A DNA stretch of 64,000 nucleotides from Planctomyces sp. SH-PL62 (GTDB taxonomy: Bacteria; Planctomycetota; Planctomycetia; Isosphaerales; Isosphaeraceae). The stretch's first letter is position 1. Each line of letters begins with the position of its first letter. The notes under the pieces were generated by a model. That model saw only the letters and a program-made list of their open reading frames with translations, did not search any database and had not been told where the DNA came from. The position numbers and the translations under genes are program-made. Positions 44,101 to 52,324 of this stretch are shown here, one piece after another. The stretch is taken from contig NZ_CP011273.1 in NCBI RefSeq assembly GCF_001610895.1, forward strand, positions 3,782,001 through 3,846,000. Direction: 5' to 3'.

Positions 44101-47100
44101 AGTGGAAGGCGCAGGCGACCGGCAGCTCGGCGACGCGGAGCCCGTGCGAGCGGGCGCGCCCGGCGACCCGGTCGATGCCCTCGCGAGGGCCCGAGACGAC
44201 GGTCTGCTTCGGCCCGTTGAGGTTGGCGATCACGACGCGATCGTCGGGGTCGAGCAAAGCGGCGACGGCCTCGGGACCGCCGGCGATGGCGGCCATCGCG
44301 CCGGGGCTCGCGACCGCGGCCTCGGCCATGAGCCGGCCCCGGGCCTCGGCGAGCGTCGCGAGGCCTTCGGCCCCCATCGCGCCGGCCGCGTGCAGCGCGA
44401 CGAGCTCGCCGAAGCTGTGCCCCCCGAGGACGTCCGCCTCCACCCCCAGGGCGTCCAGGAGCCGAAGCATCCCGACGCAGGCCGCGCCGATGGAGGGCTG
44501 GGCCGCGTCGGTCGCGGTCAGCTCGCGACGGGCCCGATCGCAGGCGGCGGCGTCGAGCGCCGGGGGAGGGAAGATCCGGGGCGTGACCGGCATGCGCCCC
44601 TCGGCCCGCAGGGCGGCGTCGAACGCCTCGTAGGCCTCGCGCACCTCCGGGAAGGTCGCGGCGAGGTCGCCGAGCATCTCCAGCGACTGCGAGCCCTGGC
44701 CGGGGAAGAGGAACGCCACCCCAGCGTCGTTGAAGGCCGGGCACGCCGCGTACTCGATCCCTCGGGGGTCGCTCAGGGAGTCGCGCCCGGAGGAAACCGC
44801 CTCGCGGGCGGCCGCGAGCTTGGCCTTGAGGTCGTCGAGCGAGGAGGCGACGATCGCCAGCGTCGGCCGCGACGTGGCGGCCGGATCGAAGCGGTCGGCC
44901 AGCGACCGCGCGAGGTCGCGGAGCCTCGGGGCGGCGCCCTCGGCCAGCGACCGCTCCAGCCGTTCGAGCGATGCGGCCAGGGTCGCGGACGTCTCGGAAC
45001 GCCAGAGGAGCAGCTCGGCGGGCCATTCGCGCGAGGCCGCCGGCGCGGGCGTCAGATTGCGATCGTACGCCTCCAGCACGGCGTGGAAGTTCGTCCCGCC
45101 GAACCCGAAGGCGCTGACGCCCGCCCTCCGCGGTCCCGTCGCGTCGTCGTGGAACCACGGGCGCAGCTCGGTGCTGACGCGCAGGGGGCCGTCGGCGAGG
45201 TCAGCCCTCGGGTTGACCACGTCGACCCCGGCCGTGGGGGGCAGGATCTTGTGGTGGAGCGCCAGCGAAGCGTTGATCAGACCCGCGATCCCCGCCGCGC
45301 ACTTCGTGTGCCCGATCATCGACTTCACCGAGCCCACGGCGCAGGACGCCGCCGCGGCGCCCGCCTCGCGGAGCAGCCCGGCGAGGGCGTTCATCTCGAC
45401 GACGTCCCCCACGGCCGTCCCGGTGCCGTGGGCCTCCACGTAGCCGATCGTCGCGGGGTCCACGCCCGACTTCGCATAGGCGCGGCGCAGGGCCCGGGTC
45501 TGGCCATCCACGTTTGGTGCCGTCAGCCCGCGGGCGCGGCCGTCGCTCGACGAGCCGACCCCTTTGATCACGGCGTAGATCCGGTCGCCGTCGCGCTCGG
45601 CGTCGGCCAGCCGCTTGAGCACCACGACGCCGACCCCCTCGCTGATGACGATCCCGTCGGCCGTCGCATCGAACGGGCGGCAGCGGCCGCGCGGGGAGAA
45701 CGCATGGGTCTTGCTGAAGGCCAGGTAGGTGTGCGGGTTCTGGACCGTGTCGGCCCCGCCGAGGATGACCATGTCCGCCGCGCCGGTCTCCAGCTCGCGG
45801 ACGGCCAGCGCGGCCGCGGCCAGCGACGACCCGCAGGCGGCGTCGACGGTGTAGTTCGAACCTCCGAGGTCGAACCGGTTCGCCACCCGGCCGGCGGCGA
45901 CGTTCAGCAGGAAGCCGGGGAACGAGTCCTCGGTCCACTCGGGCAGCAGGGGCGCGGCCGCCTCGCGGACCGCCCTCGCCGCCTCCGGGGCCACGGATTC
46001 GAGCATCGGGAGGTAGGAGCGGAACGCATACCCCATCGCCAATTGGGCCGCCCCGCCCCCCATCCCCAGGACCACGGCCGTCCGATCGCGGGGGAAGGGA
46101 CGGTCGGCGTACCCGGCGTCTTCCAGGGCTTCGCGGACGGCCTCCAGGACGAGCAGCTGGACCGGCTCCACCGAAGGCAGGCTCGACGGCGGCATCCCGT
46201 AGCGGAGCGGGTCGAAGGGGACGTCCGGCACGAAGCCGCCCCACCTGGAAACGACCTTGTCCGGGGCCTTCGGGTCGGGGTCGTAATAAATCCGCCAGTC
46301 CCACCGATCGGGGGGGATCTCGGCGATCGAGTCCACCTTCTGGAGCGTCCGCTCCCAGAACGTGCGGGCGTCGCCGGCGCCCGGCATCACGGCGGAGAGG
46401 CCGACGATCGCAACGTCTGAAGGCGTGGCGGGCGGGGGAGTCGATGCGGCTTCCGCGACGGCCTCGGCGAGCACGACGTCGCAGCCATCCGCGATCGCGC
46501 CGTGCAGGTCGGCGATCGTCGTGACGCTCTCGCGCAGGGAGGCGACCTGGCCGAGCATGTAGGCCCCGCGATCGTACTGGCCGGCCTCGTCGACGGGGAC
46601 GAGCGGCGACGCGGCGTCGCCGACGCGCTCCATCCCCTTGGTGGCGATCCGCAGCCGCCCCGCGTTGAGGTTCTCGAGTCGAGAGCGGATCTCCTCGGCC
46701 GTCCGGCCCTCGGCGGCGAGCCGGCGTCGTGCGTCCGCGAAGGCGTCGGCGAACGGCGAGGGGCCTACGCGGATCTCGTGGCCCGGGCCGGTCTCCAGCA
46801 GGACCGTCCCCCGGCAGCGGATCGCCTCGGCCTGGAACTTGGGCACGATCGCGCCGGTCCTCACGGCCTCCTCGGTGAAGAGATAGGCCGTGCCCAGCAG
46901 GACGCCCACCTTCGCGCCCAGGGCTGCGAGCGGGGCGGCGATCGCCGCAACGGCCGCCGACGATCGGGCGTCGTGGACGCCGCCGGCGAACAGGATGTAG
47001 AGTTCCTCGGCCGGGGTACCCCGGTCGACGGCTTCCAGGAGCGCGGCGACGGCCTGCTCCCAGAGGACCAGGCTCGACCTGGGCCCGACGTGGCCCCCGC

Positions 47101-48415
47101 ACTCGCGGCCTTCGAGGACGAACCGCCGCGCGCCGGCCTGCAACTGCTGCGCGAGCAGGCCGGGCGAGGGGGCGTGCAGGTACGTGCGGATCCCCGCGTC
47201 TTCCAGCTCGCGGGCCTGGTCGGGCCGGCCGCCGGCGATGAGGGCGAACGGCGGGCGGGCCTCGCGGACCGCTTCGATCTGCTCGCGCCGCAGCTCGGGC
47301 CCGATGAAGCCGAGCACGCCCACGCCCCAGGGGCGACCATCGAGACGCGCCCGGACGTCTTCCAGCAGGTCACGCACCTCGGCCCCGCGGAGCATCGCCA
47401 GCGCGAGGAAGGGCAGGGCCCCGCCGGCGGCCACCGCGTCCGCAAAGGCGGCGCGATCGCTGACCCGCGTCATCGGCCCCTGCACGATCGGGTAGGTCGT
47501 GCCATGCGCCTCCGCCAGGGGCGAGCCGGCGGCCATCGGGCGCAGCGATCGCGACTGCTCGAGGCCGGTCTCGATCGCCTCGGCGACGGCCCGGACGATC
47601 CCGCCGGTCGTCACGTGGCGCCGCGCGAGGCGGGCGGCGAACGCCGCGTCCTGGCCGATCGGCCAGAGTCGCCCCGACGCCCAGCCGATCGCGTCTCGCC
47701 CCAGGGATTCGGCCCGGCCGGGGACGAGGGGACCCGGCCGCGCGTGCACGCGGGCCTCCGCGCCGTCCGCGAGCCGGACGAGCGAGGTTTCGGAGCCGTC
47801 GAGCCGCGCGATCGCCTCGCGCGTCGTCTCGTCCAGCGGGCTTTCCTTCGCCAGCAACAGCCCGCCGTCGAGGACGACGCCCGCGGCGCCCGCGGCCACG
47901 CAGCCGGCCGCCGAGAACGGGCCGATCCCGCCACGGACCCAGGCGGGCGCCCCGCCGTCGGCGAGTACGGCCTGCAGCAGGACGAACGAGGATTCGACGC
48001 CACATCGACCGCCGGCCTCGTTGCCGACGAGGATCACCCCCGCCGCCCCGGCCTCGCTGGCTCGCCTCGCCTGCGTGCGGTCGGTCGCCTCGAACAGGGC
48101 GGCCCGGCCCGCCGCGGCGATCCGCCTGGACGCGGCTTCCCACCTCGCGTCGTCGCCGCCGACGACGCAGACGACGTCGGCCTGCGGCGGGAGCGAGGCG
48201 AGCCACGCGTCGTCCACCGCGGTCGGATCGATGCGAATCCCGACCCGGCCTCCCAGCGCCGCGGCCCGCTCGACGGCGGTCTTCGCCGACCCGGGCTCGA
48301 CGCCCTCGAGGTCGAGGATTCCCAGGGCTCCGGCACGCGAGGCGGCGATCGCGATCGCCGCCCCGTCCGTCCCGCTCGGGGCCGTCGCCAGGATACGTGG
48401 CAGGGGTCGGCTCAT
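41174..48415 (-). CDS. Synthase 1: tandem PfaD-like enoyl reductase-KS-AT-ACP-KR multienzyme
   Basis: The protein has 2413 residues. Residues 1-290 and about 308-600 are two nitronate-monooxygenase/PfaD-like TIM barrels, with parallel motifs GNEAGGRCG and GRECGGHVG. KS (about 668-1105) has DAACGSS (Cys861), EAHGTGT (His996) and GHTKCAAG (His1036). AT (about 1233-1545) has GQGSQ, GHSFGE (Ser1334) and the malonyl-type AFHS. One ACP has LGIDSIKR (Ser1812), the form seen in PUFA synthases. KR (about 1880-2413) has VLVTGGARGI, FFSSVAGRFGN and DYAAANESLN. The start ATG 48415 is better than 48523, which adds a basic polar tail. The set gives iterative chain extension with ketoreduction and enoyl reduction. 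Confidence 0.92.
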   Translation of the reverse strand: MSRPLPRILATAPSGTDGAAIAIAASRAGALGILDLEGVEPGSAKTAVERAAALGGRVGIRIDPTAVDDAWLASLPPQADVVCVVGGDDARWEAASRRIAAAGRAALFEATDRTQARRASEAGAAGVILVGNEAGGRCGVESSFVLLQAVLADGGAPAWVRGGIGPFSAAGCVAAGAAGVVLDGGLLLAKESPLDETTREAIARLDGSETSLVRLADGAEARVHARPGPLVPGRAESLGRDAIGWASGRLWPIGQDAAFAARLARRHVTTGGIVRAVAEAIETGLEQSRSLRPMAAGSPLAEAHGTTYPIVQGPMTRVSDRAAFADAVAAGGALPFLALAMLRGAEVRDLLEDVRARLDGRPWGVGVLGFIGPELRREQIEAVREARPPFALIAGGRPDQARELEDAGIRTYLHAPSPGLLAQQLQAGARRFVLEGRECGGHVGPRSSLVLWEQAVAALLEAVDRGTPAEELYILFAGGVHDARSSAAVAAIAAPLAALGAKVGVLLGTAYLFTEEAVRTGAIVPKFQAEAIRCRGTVLLETGPGHEIRVGPSPFADAFADARRRLAAEGRTAEEIRSRLENLNAGRLRIATKGMERVGDAASPLVPVDEAGQYDRGAYMLGQVASLRESVTTIADLHGAIADGCDVVLAEAVAEAASTPPPATPSDVAIVGLSAVMPGAGDARTFWERTLQKVDSIAEIPPDRWDWRIYYDPDPKAPDKVVSRWGGFVPDVPFDPLRYGMPPSSLPSVEPVQLLVLEAVREALEDAGYADRPFPRDRTAVVLGMGGGAAQLAMGYAFRSYLPMLESVAPEAARAVREAAAPLLPEWTEDSFPGFLLNVAAGRVANRFDLGGSNYTVDAACGSSLAAAALAVRELETGAADMVILGGADTVQNPHTYLAFSKTHAFSPRGRCRPFDATADGIVISEGVGVVVLKRLADAERDGDRIYAVIKGVGSSSDGRARGLTAPNVDGQTRALRRAYAKSGVDPATIGYVEAHGTGTAVGDVVEMNALAGLLREAGAAAASCAVGSVKSMIGHTKCAAGIAGLINASLALHHKILPPTAGVDVVNPRADLADGPLRVSTELRPWFHDDATGPRRAGVSAFGFGGTNFHAVLEAYDRNLTPAPAASREWPAELLLWRSETSATLAASLERLERSLAEGAAPRLRDLARSLADRFDPAATSRPTLAIVASSLDDLKAKLAAAREAVSSGRDSLSDPRGIEYAACPAFNDAGVAFLFPGQGSQSLEMLGDLAATFPEVREAYEAFDAALRAEGRMPVTPRIFPPPALDAAACDRARRELTATDAAQPSIGAACVGMLRLLDALGVEADVLGGHSFGELVALHAAGAMGAEGLATLAEARGRLMAEAAVASPGAMAAIAGGPEAVAALLDPDDRVVIANLNGPKQTVVSGPREGIDRVAGRARSHGLRVAELPVACAFHSEAVAPAGRPLAESARLHLSASPELPVYSNLDAAPHPADPLAVADRLGEHLASPVRFAEMVEAMHAAGARVFVEVGPGAALGAMVGSILGDRPHRAVSTDAPGRPGVPALLKALAKLAAAGVVFRPARLTAGRDARRIDPERPPIGDGSPAPSPSTWLVNGSRSRPLGAPEPRRLGQSADFFDTAPPRDGRRATGPANGRHGPEALMDQYRTDGPRPSANGRGNGHDAPLPVEAPNGTPRPEAAAPATPLDPGAARVMEAFQQTMRAFLATQEATMLAYLGRRPTRAVDAPHPVQATPPPAGRGLEAYDRTPARPTPVVQAARAAAVPETPAATAMGPEAISERLVAIVRERTGYPAEMLKLDLDLEADLGIDSIKRIEILGTLRESVAGLESADDASLMDSLSRARTLREIVDRASAAVEVRRPAPREPQPSGETPAPAGGSASAVRRSTLEAVDAALDGEPDGLMRGGVVVLTDDGRGVAQALGKTIRAGGRAVKILSTEGVDFTSPVSIAAALDAARETGPIAGVVHALPLRAGKPPGLDPGEWGRRMGADVKSLFLLARAASDDLERAALNGGACLIAATAMGGAFAATGSAPDDFFPGQGGVAGLLKTLARELPAVRTRVVDLDPGEAVARLAEILAAEALSDDGWPEVGYRDGRRIRLRTIPAALDRSASLLSLAPGEPVLVTGGARGITAGVCEELALRWRPTLLLVGSSPPPADAEDPLTRGLETAAEIKAALLQGGRLAGREAPAELERAYRGLLNEREIRDSLRTLRAAGSVVEYARADVRDAGALARVVDRWRGRYGDPVGLIHGAGVIHDKLLRDKTPDSFDRVLGTKLDGALNLARLLRPEALRFSVFFSSVAGRFGNKGQVDYAAANESLNKLAVWLDRRWPGRVVSINWGPWSGLGMVSDLEGHLGRRGLGMIPPDVGRAALIDELMHGRKGDVEVVVAGALGSLDEPIRRPQAVAGATR

Positions 48416-48569
48416 TGTCGAAGTCGATTCCTCTGGGACGTCGCGAGACGCGCGTTTCGGCTGCTCCTCCTTACGTTGTCGACTGGGTGGAGATGCAGGC
48501 TTGAAGAATTGAACGTCCAGCAAAGTCCGTGCCGGCTCCGGCGAGCGGCGATCGGGCTCGGGGAGAGGT

Positions 48570-49436
48570 TCAAGGCCGAGGCTTGAGGAGCTCGCGGCGC
48601 ATCCGGCGGACCTGATCCTGGGCGATCAGACCGAGCTTGGATCGCAGAATCGGGGCGCCGTCGAACCAGGCGGTCGGCTCGGCGAAAGCGAAGTGGGCTT
48701 CCACCAGGACGGCGTCCTTTTCCCCCTCGAGCCGAGTCAGCTTGACGTAGCCCAGGCCCCCCAAGTAAGGGGAGGGAGGACCCGTTACGTCCCCGGTCGC
48801 CGTCAGCTTGATCGTGGACCAGCGGTTCCCCAGAGGTGGGTCGATGCCGAAAGCCGGGTCGGTCCGGGAGGCCAGGATCAGCGAGTCGGCCGATCGGGAA
48901 GCGACGACTCGGTCGGTCGACTCGACGGCGATCCGATCGAGGAGCCTCCCGCTGGAATGGGAGAGCCACTCGCGGCCCTCGGCCGGCGGAGGTGAGATTT
49001 CCGGGGCTTCCTCGGGAGTGAGGAGGCGGACCTGGAACCGCATGTTGGCCGCCTCCACGGATTCGCCGCGGGACCCGCGAAGGGCCTCCGCGGGGTCGAT
49101 GGCGTCGAGATCGACCCCGCGGAGGACGAAGTACAGATCGCCCGAGCGGACGACGGCGCCCTCGACCTTCCGATCCCGCAGCCGGAGCCTGTGCGGGGCC
49201 GAGACGGAAGCCTGGAGCATCTCGTCGGCCCCCCGCTTCGACCCGGCGACCTCGACGAGCGCGGCCCGCTGGGCCTCGGCCGAATCCCCGTCGCGGAAGG
49301 TCGGCTCGGGGAGCCTCTCGCGACCCTCCACCGCCAGGCCCTCCTCGATCGAGGCGCGGAGGACGGCGTTGCGGTCGTGAGAAGGCAGCTCGGGCGCGGC
49401 CTGCCCCAGCGCGGCCAGCAGTAGGACGTGATACAT
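48570..49436 (-). CDS. Exported protein of unknown function
   Basis: The protein has 288 residues with a short signal-like N-terminus (MYHVLLLAALGQAAPE). The rest is a soluble alpha/beta sequence with no recognised motif. A central beta-rich part (DLYFVLRGVDLDAI, MRFQVRLLTPEE) and a late pattern (GLGYVKLTRLEGEKDAVLVE) suggest a sandwich fold. It is encoded on the same strand 154 bases before synthase 1 and could be part of that transcript, but the gap also leaves room for a separate promoter. It looks like a lineage-specific Planctomycetota protein. Confidence 0.7.
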   Translation of the reverse strand: MYHVLLLAALGQAAPELPSHDRNAVLRASIEEGLAVEGRERLPEPTFRDGDSAEAQRAALVEVAGSKRGADEMLQASVSAPHRLRLRDRKVEGAVVRSGDLYFVLRGVDLDAIDPAEALRGSRGESVEAANMRFQVRLLTPEEAPEISPPPAEGREWLSHSSGRLLDRIAVESTDRVVASRSADSLILASRTDPAFGIDPPLGNRWSTIKLTATGDVTGPPSPYLGGLGYVKLTRLEGEKDAVLVEAHFAFAEPTAWFDGAPILRSKLGLIAQDQVRRMRRELLKPRP

Positions 49437-49534
49437 CGCGCGATTTCTCCCGGCGGGAGGGTTCTCGGGGAAAGTCCGATCGGCGGGGAGCCGATAATCC
49501 TCGTTGAAGGTATCCTACGCGAACGGAGGGGAGC

Positions 49535-50632
49535 ATGCGGGAGACGGTCGGCGAACATCGTGCGGCGGCCATCGCGCTGATCGCGCTGATCGGCCTGGCC
49601 GGCGGGACCGTCGGCTGCGCGACGATCCCAATCCAGGGCCTCGTCGAGACGCGAACGGCGTTCGACGGCCGGGTCGCCGCGACCGTAGAGGGGCCGATCA
49701 AGGTGGAGATCCCGCCGGCCACCGATCCCGGACCGATGGTCGCCGTGCCCGTGAGGGCGGGACGGTCGGCGGAACGCATCGGGATCGTCGACGTGGACGG
49801 CCTGATCCTGAACCAGAACCTCGCCGGCCTGTACTCGGTCGGCGAGAACCCGGTCGCCGCCTTCCGCGAGAAGCTGGAGGCCGCCGCGGCCGACCCCTCG
49901 CTCCGGGCGGTCGTGCTGCGGATCAACAGCCCCGGCGGCAGCGTGACCGCCTCCGACATCCTCGCCGAGGAGCTGCGACGGTTTCGCGAGGCGACCGGCC
50001 GCCCGGTGGTCGTCTCCCTGATGGACCTGGCGACCTCCGGAGCCTATTACGTCGCCGTGGGCGGCGACCGCATCATCGCCCACCCCACCACCGTCACCGG
50101 CGGCATGGGGGCGCTCATCAATCATTTCAACCTCCAGGACGCCTCCGCCCAGCTCAACGCACGCTCCGGGGCGGTGAAGGCCGGGCCGAAGATCGAGATG
50201 GGATCCTACAACGGCCCCTTGCCGGACGACGACGTGGAGCTGCTGCAGGAGATGGTCGACGGCTTCCGAGGCCGGTTCCGCGAGCGCGTCGCCCATCATC
50301 GAAAGTGGATGACGCCGGCCGACTTCGAGGCGATCGACGACGGCCGGGTCGTCGCCGCCGAGAAGGCCCTGAAGCTCCACATGGTCGACCGCCTCGGCTA
50401 CGTCCACGACGCCCTCGACGAGGCCGAGTCGCTCGTCGGGATCCAGGGCTGCGAGGTGGTGATCTTCCAGCGGCGGGGGTATCCGGCCCATTCGCTCTAC
50501 GCGATCACGCCGGCCCCGGTCGACGGCGGGCTCGTCCCCTTCAGTCTCCCCGGGCTCGACCGGGCCAAGCTGCCGACCTTCCTGTACCTCTGGCAGCCCG
50601 ACCCGACCATGCTGAGGCTCGGCGGGCGTTGA
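49535..50632 (+). CDS. S49-family (SppA/protease IV-like) peptidase, predicted lipoprotein
   Basis: The protein has 365 residues. The N-terminal hydrophobic stretch ends in the lipobox GTVGC (near residue 28), so it is probably membrane-anchored. The peptidase domain spans about 85-310. LRINSPGGSVTASD forms the oxyanion and substrate strand, DLATSGAYYVA holds the nucleophile (Ser168), and AHPTTVTGGMGAL follows as in SppA. One catalytic domain is present, so it is the short SppA type. Family members cut signal peptides and small membrane proteins. Its stop overlaps the TTG of the epimerase gene. Confidence 0.88.
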   Translation: MRETVGEHRAAAIALIALIGLAGGTVGCATIPIQGLVETRTAFDGRVAATVEGPIKVEIPPATDPGPMVAVPVRAGRSAERIGIVDVDGLILNQNLAGLYSVGENPVAAFREKLEAAAADPSLRAVVLRINSPGGSVTASDILAEELRRFREATGRPVVVSLMDLATSGAYYVAVGGDRIIAHPTTVTGGMGALINHFNLQDASAQLNARSGAVKAGPKIEMGSYNGPLPDDDVELLQEMVDGFRGRFRERVAHHRKWMTPADFEAIDDGRVVAAEKALKLHMVDRLGYVHDALDEAESLVGIQGCEVVIFQRRGYPAHSLYAITPAPVDGGLVPFSLPGLDRAKLPTFLYLWQPDPTMLRLGGR

Positions 50633-51669
50633 CGGCCGGGGCCGAGCCGGGAGAATGGCCCGTCCTGGTGACGGGCGCCGGCGGCTTCATCGGCGGACAC
50701 GTCGCCCGCGGGCTGGCGGCGGCCGGCCACCGGGTCGTCGGGCTGGCTCGGAGGCCGCCTCGGGTCGAGCCGGCCGACCCGGCGATCGATTGGCGGATCG
50801 GCGACCTGCGCGAGCCGGACGTCCGCCGCGGGGCGCTCCGCGGCGTCAGGGGGGTGGTCCACGCGGCGGGCTGGGTCAGCCTCGGCGCGGACCCGACCGG
50901 GGAGTCGCGCGTCGTCAACGTCGAGGCCACGCGCGGCCTGCTCGCCGACGCCGCCGCGGCCGGCGTCGAGCGGTTCGTCTACACCTCGACCCTCCACACC
51001 CTTGCCGCAGGGACCGCCGAGGAGCCAGCCGACGAGGCGACCCCGTGGAATCTCCGGACGGTCGACGCCCCGTACTCGCGGACCAAGCGCGAGGCCGAAA
51101 GGCTGACGCTCGACGGCTTCAAGGGGACCGCCGGAGTGGTCGTCTGCCCCGGAATGGCGATCGGGCCGCGGGACCTCAAGCCGACCTCGACTCGGGTCCT
51201 CCTCATGATGGCCGCGGCCCGCTGCGTCTTCCTGCCCGGCGGGGGCATACCGGTCGTCGACGCGGAGGTCGTCGCGAGGGCCCATCGCATGGCACTCACG
51301 GAGGGCGAGGCCGGCTCCCGCTACGCGGTCGTCGGGCCGTACCTGAGCTACCGAGAGATGGCCCGGCTGGTGGCGCGCCTCGCCGGCCGGCCCCGGCTGG
51401 TCGGCCCCGTCCCCGACGCATTCGAACGCCCGCTGGTCGCCCTGGCCCGCGCGCTGGGGCGCGGCAAGGCGGGAGACGGATTCTCGGCCGCCGCGGTGGC
51501 CGGCGGCTTCCTGCGTCTCCACGTCAGCGGCGCCCGGGCCGACCGCACCTTCGGACTGACGCATCCGCCGCCGATCCGATCAATCTACGGCGCCCTCGAA
51601 GACGCCCGGCGATCCGGCCGAGCCCCCTGGCTCCACCTCCGCGATCCCGAGGCCCCGCCGCCGGACTGA
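50629..51669 (+). CDS. NAD-dependent epimerase/dehydratase family protein (extended SDR)
   Basis: The protein has 346 residues. It has the NAD-binding motif VLVTGAGGFIGGHVARGLA, VVHAAGWVSLGAD, the catalytic Ser/Thr region YTSTLHTLA and Tyr-x-x-x-Lys as PYSRTKREAE. The later half is a substrate domain typical of dihydroflavonol-reductase/3-beta-hydroxysteroid-type enzymes. The start is TTG 50629, with its last bases shared with the TGA of the S49 gene. No ATG is present before the NAD motif. It probably oxidises or reduces a sterol-like, hopanoid or sugar substrate, and the context does not settle which. Confidence 0.83.
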   Translation: MTAGAEPGEWPVLVTGAGGFIGGHVARGLAAAGHRVVGLARRPPRVEPADPAIDWRIGDLREPDVRRGALRGVRGVVHAAGWVSLGADPTGESRVVNVEATRGLLADAAAAGVERFVYTSTLHTLAAGTAEEPADEATPWNLRTVDAPYSRTKREAERLTLDGFKGTAGVVVCPGMAIGPRDLKPTSTRVLLMMAAARCVFLPGGGIPVVDAEVVARAHRMALTEGEAGSRYAVVGPYLSYREMARLVARLAGRPRLVGPVPDAFERPLVALARALGRGKAGDGFSAAAVAGGFLRLHVSGARADRTFGLTHPPPIRSIYGALEDARRSGRAPWLHLRDPEAPPPD

Positions 51670-51699
51670 TACGGCCTCGATTTGGTTTTGACGCCGCCC

Positions 51700-52072
51700 G
51701 CGCGTGCGGAAGCCGCGCCACAGCTTCACGATCAGGTTCAGCTCGGGCGAGTCCGGCGGCAGGCGGATGGCAAGACCTTCGCCGAGCGCTCCGACGCCCT
51801 GGCGACGAGGGGGCCCCCGTCCCGGATCGACGCCGCGTGGACCTCCGGGGCGAGTCGACGCGAGAACTCGGCGAGGAAGACCTCGATCGCCTGGGCGTCC
51901 AGTCCGGGCGTGATGACCTCGGGCATCGCCCCGGCCGCCGGGCAGGCGGCGATCACCCGAGGGTGCTCGTCTTGCGACTGGCGCACGGCCGTCGGCGGCC
52001 GTTGACGGGCTGGGGCGACGTCGAGTGGCCCGAGCTGTTCCGGCGGTTTGGGCGCGTCCGGGGGCGCTCGTA
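51700..52072 (-). pseudogene. IS630-family transposase remnant
   Basis: On the minus strand the text reads KPPEQLGPLDVAPA, then HPRVIAACPAAGAMPEVITP and AIEVFLAEFSRRLAPEVHAA. After a frame change it reads IRLPPDSPELNLIVKLWR, the closing DDE-type motif of IS630 transposases (usually LPPYSPELNPIEnLW). The reading frame is lost near 51800 and the acidic catalytic WDxAGxH segment is corrupted to SIRDGGPLVA. No intact ends or TA duplication were identified. It is therefore a decayed insertion between the epimerase and desaturase genes. Confidence 0.7.
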
Positions 52073-52324
52073 GTCCCTATTTCGTGGAGGGCGTCCAGAC
52101 ACGCCCGAGGGTACGAGAATCGACTCCGAGTTCTTGAGGGCTGATCGCGCCGTCAAACAGGTAGTCTCGGAATTCTGGGCGATTGGCTGCGCTTTTGCAT
52201 TGCCCAGCTTAAGCCTCACACGCGAGAGGCTGGGCGGTGCTCGCGGATTCGCATCCCAGTTTAAGACCTGGGTCGGACGCGTCGGGGGTCGCTCTGCGTA
52301 ACTCGTCTCCTATGGGTCCCCGAC

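Noticed and set aside
41639-46420. Plus-strand open frame of 1593 residues antisense to synthase 1
   Set aside because: Its translation is His/Arg/Gly/Pro-rich with no domain, and the opposite strand encodes clear KS, AT, ACP and KR motifs. Such frames are expected at this GC content.
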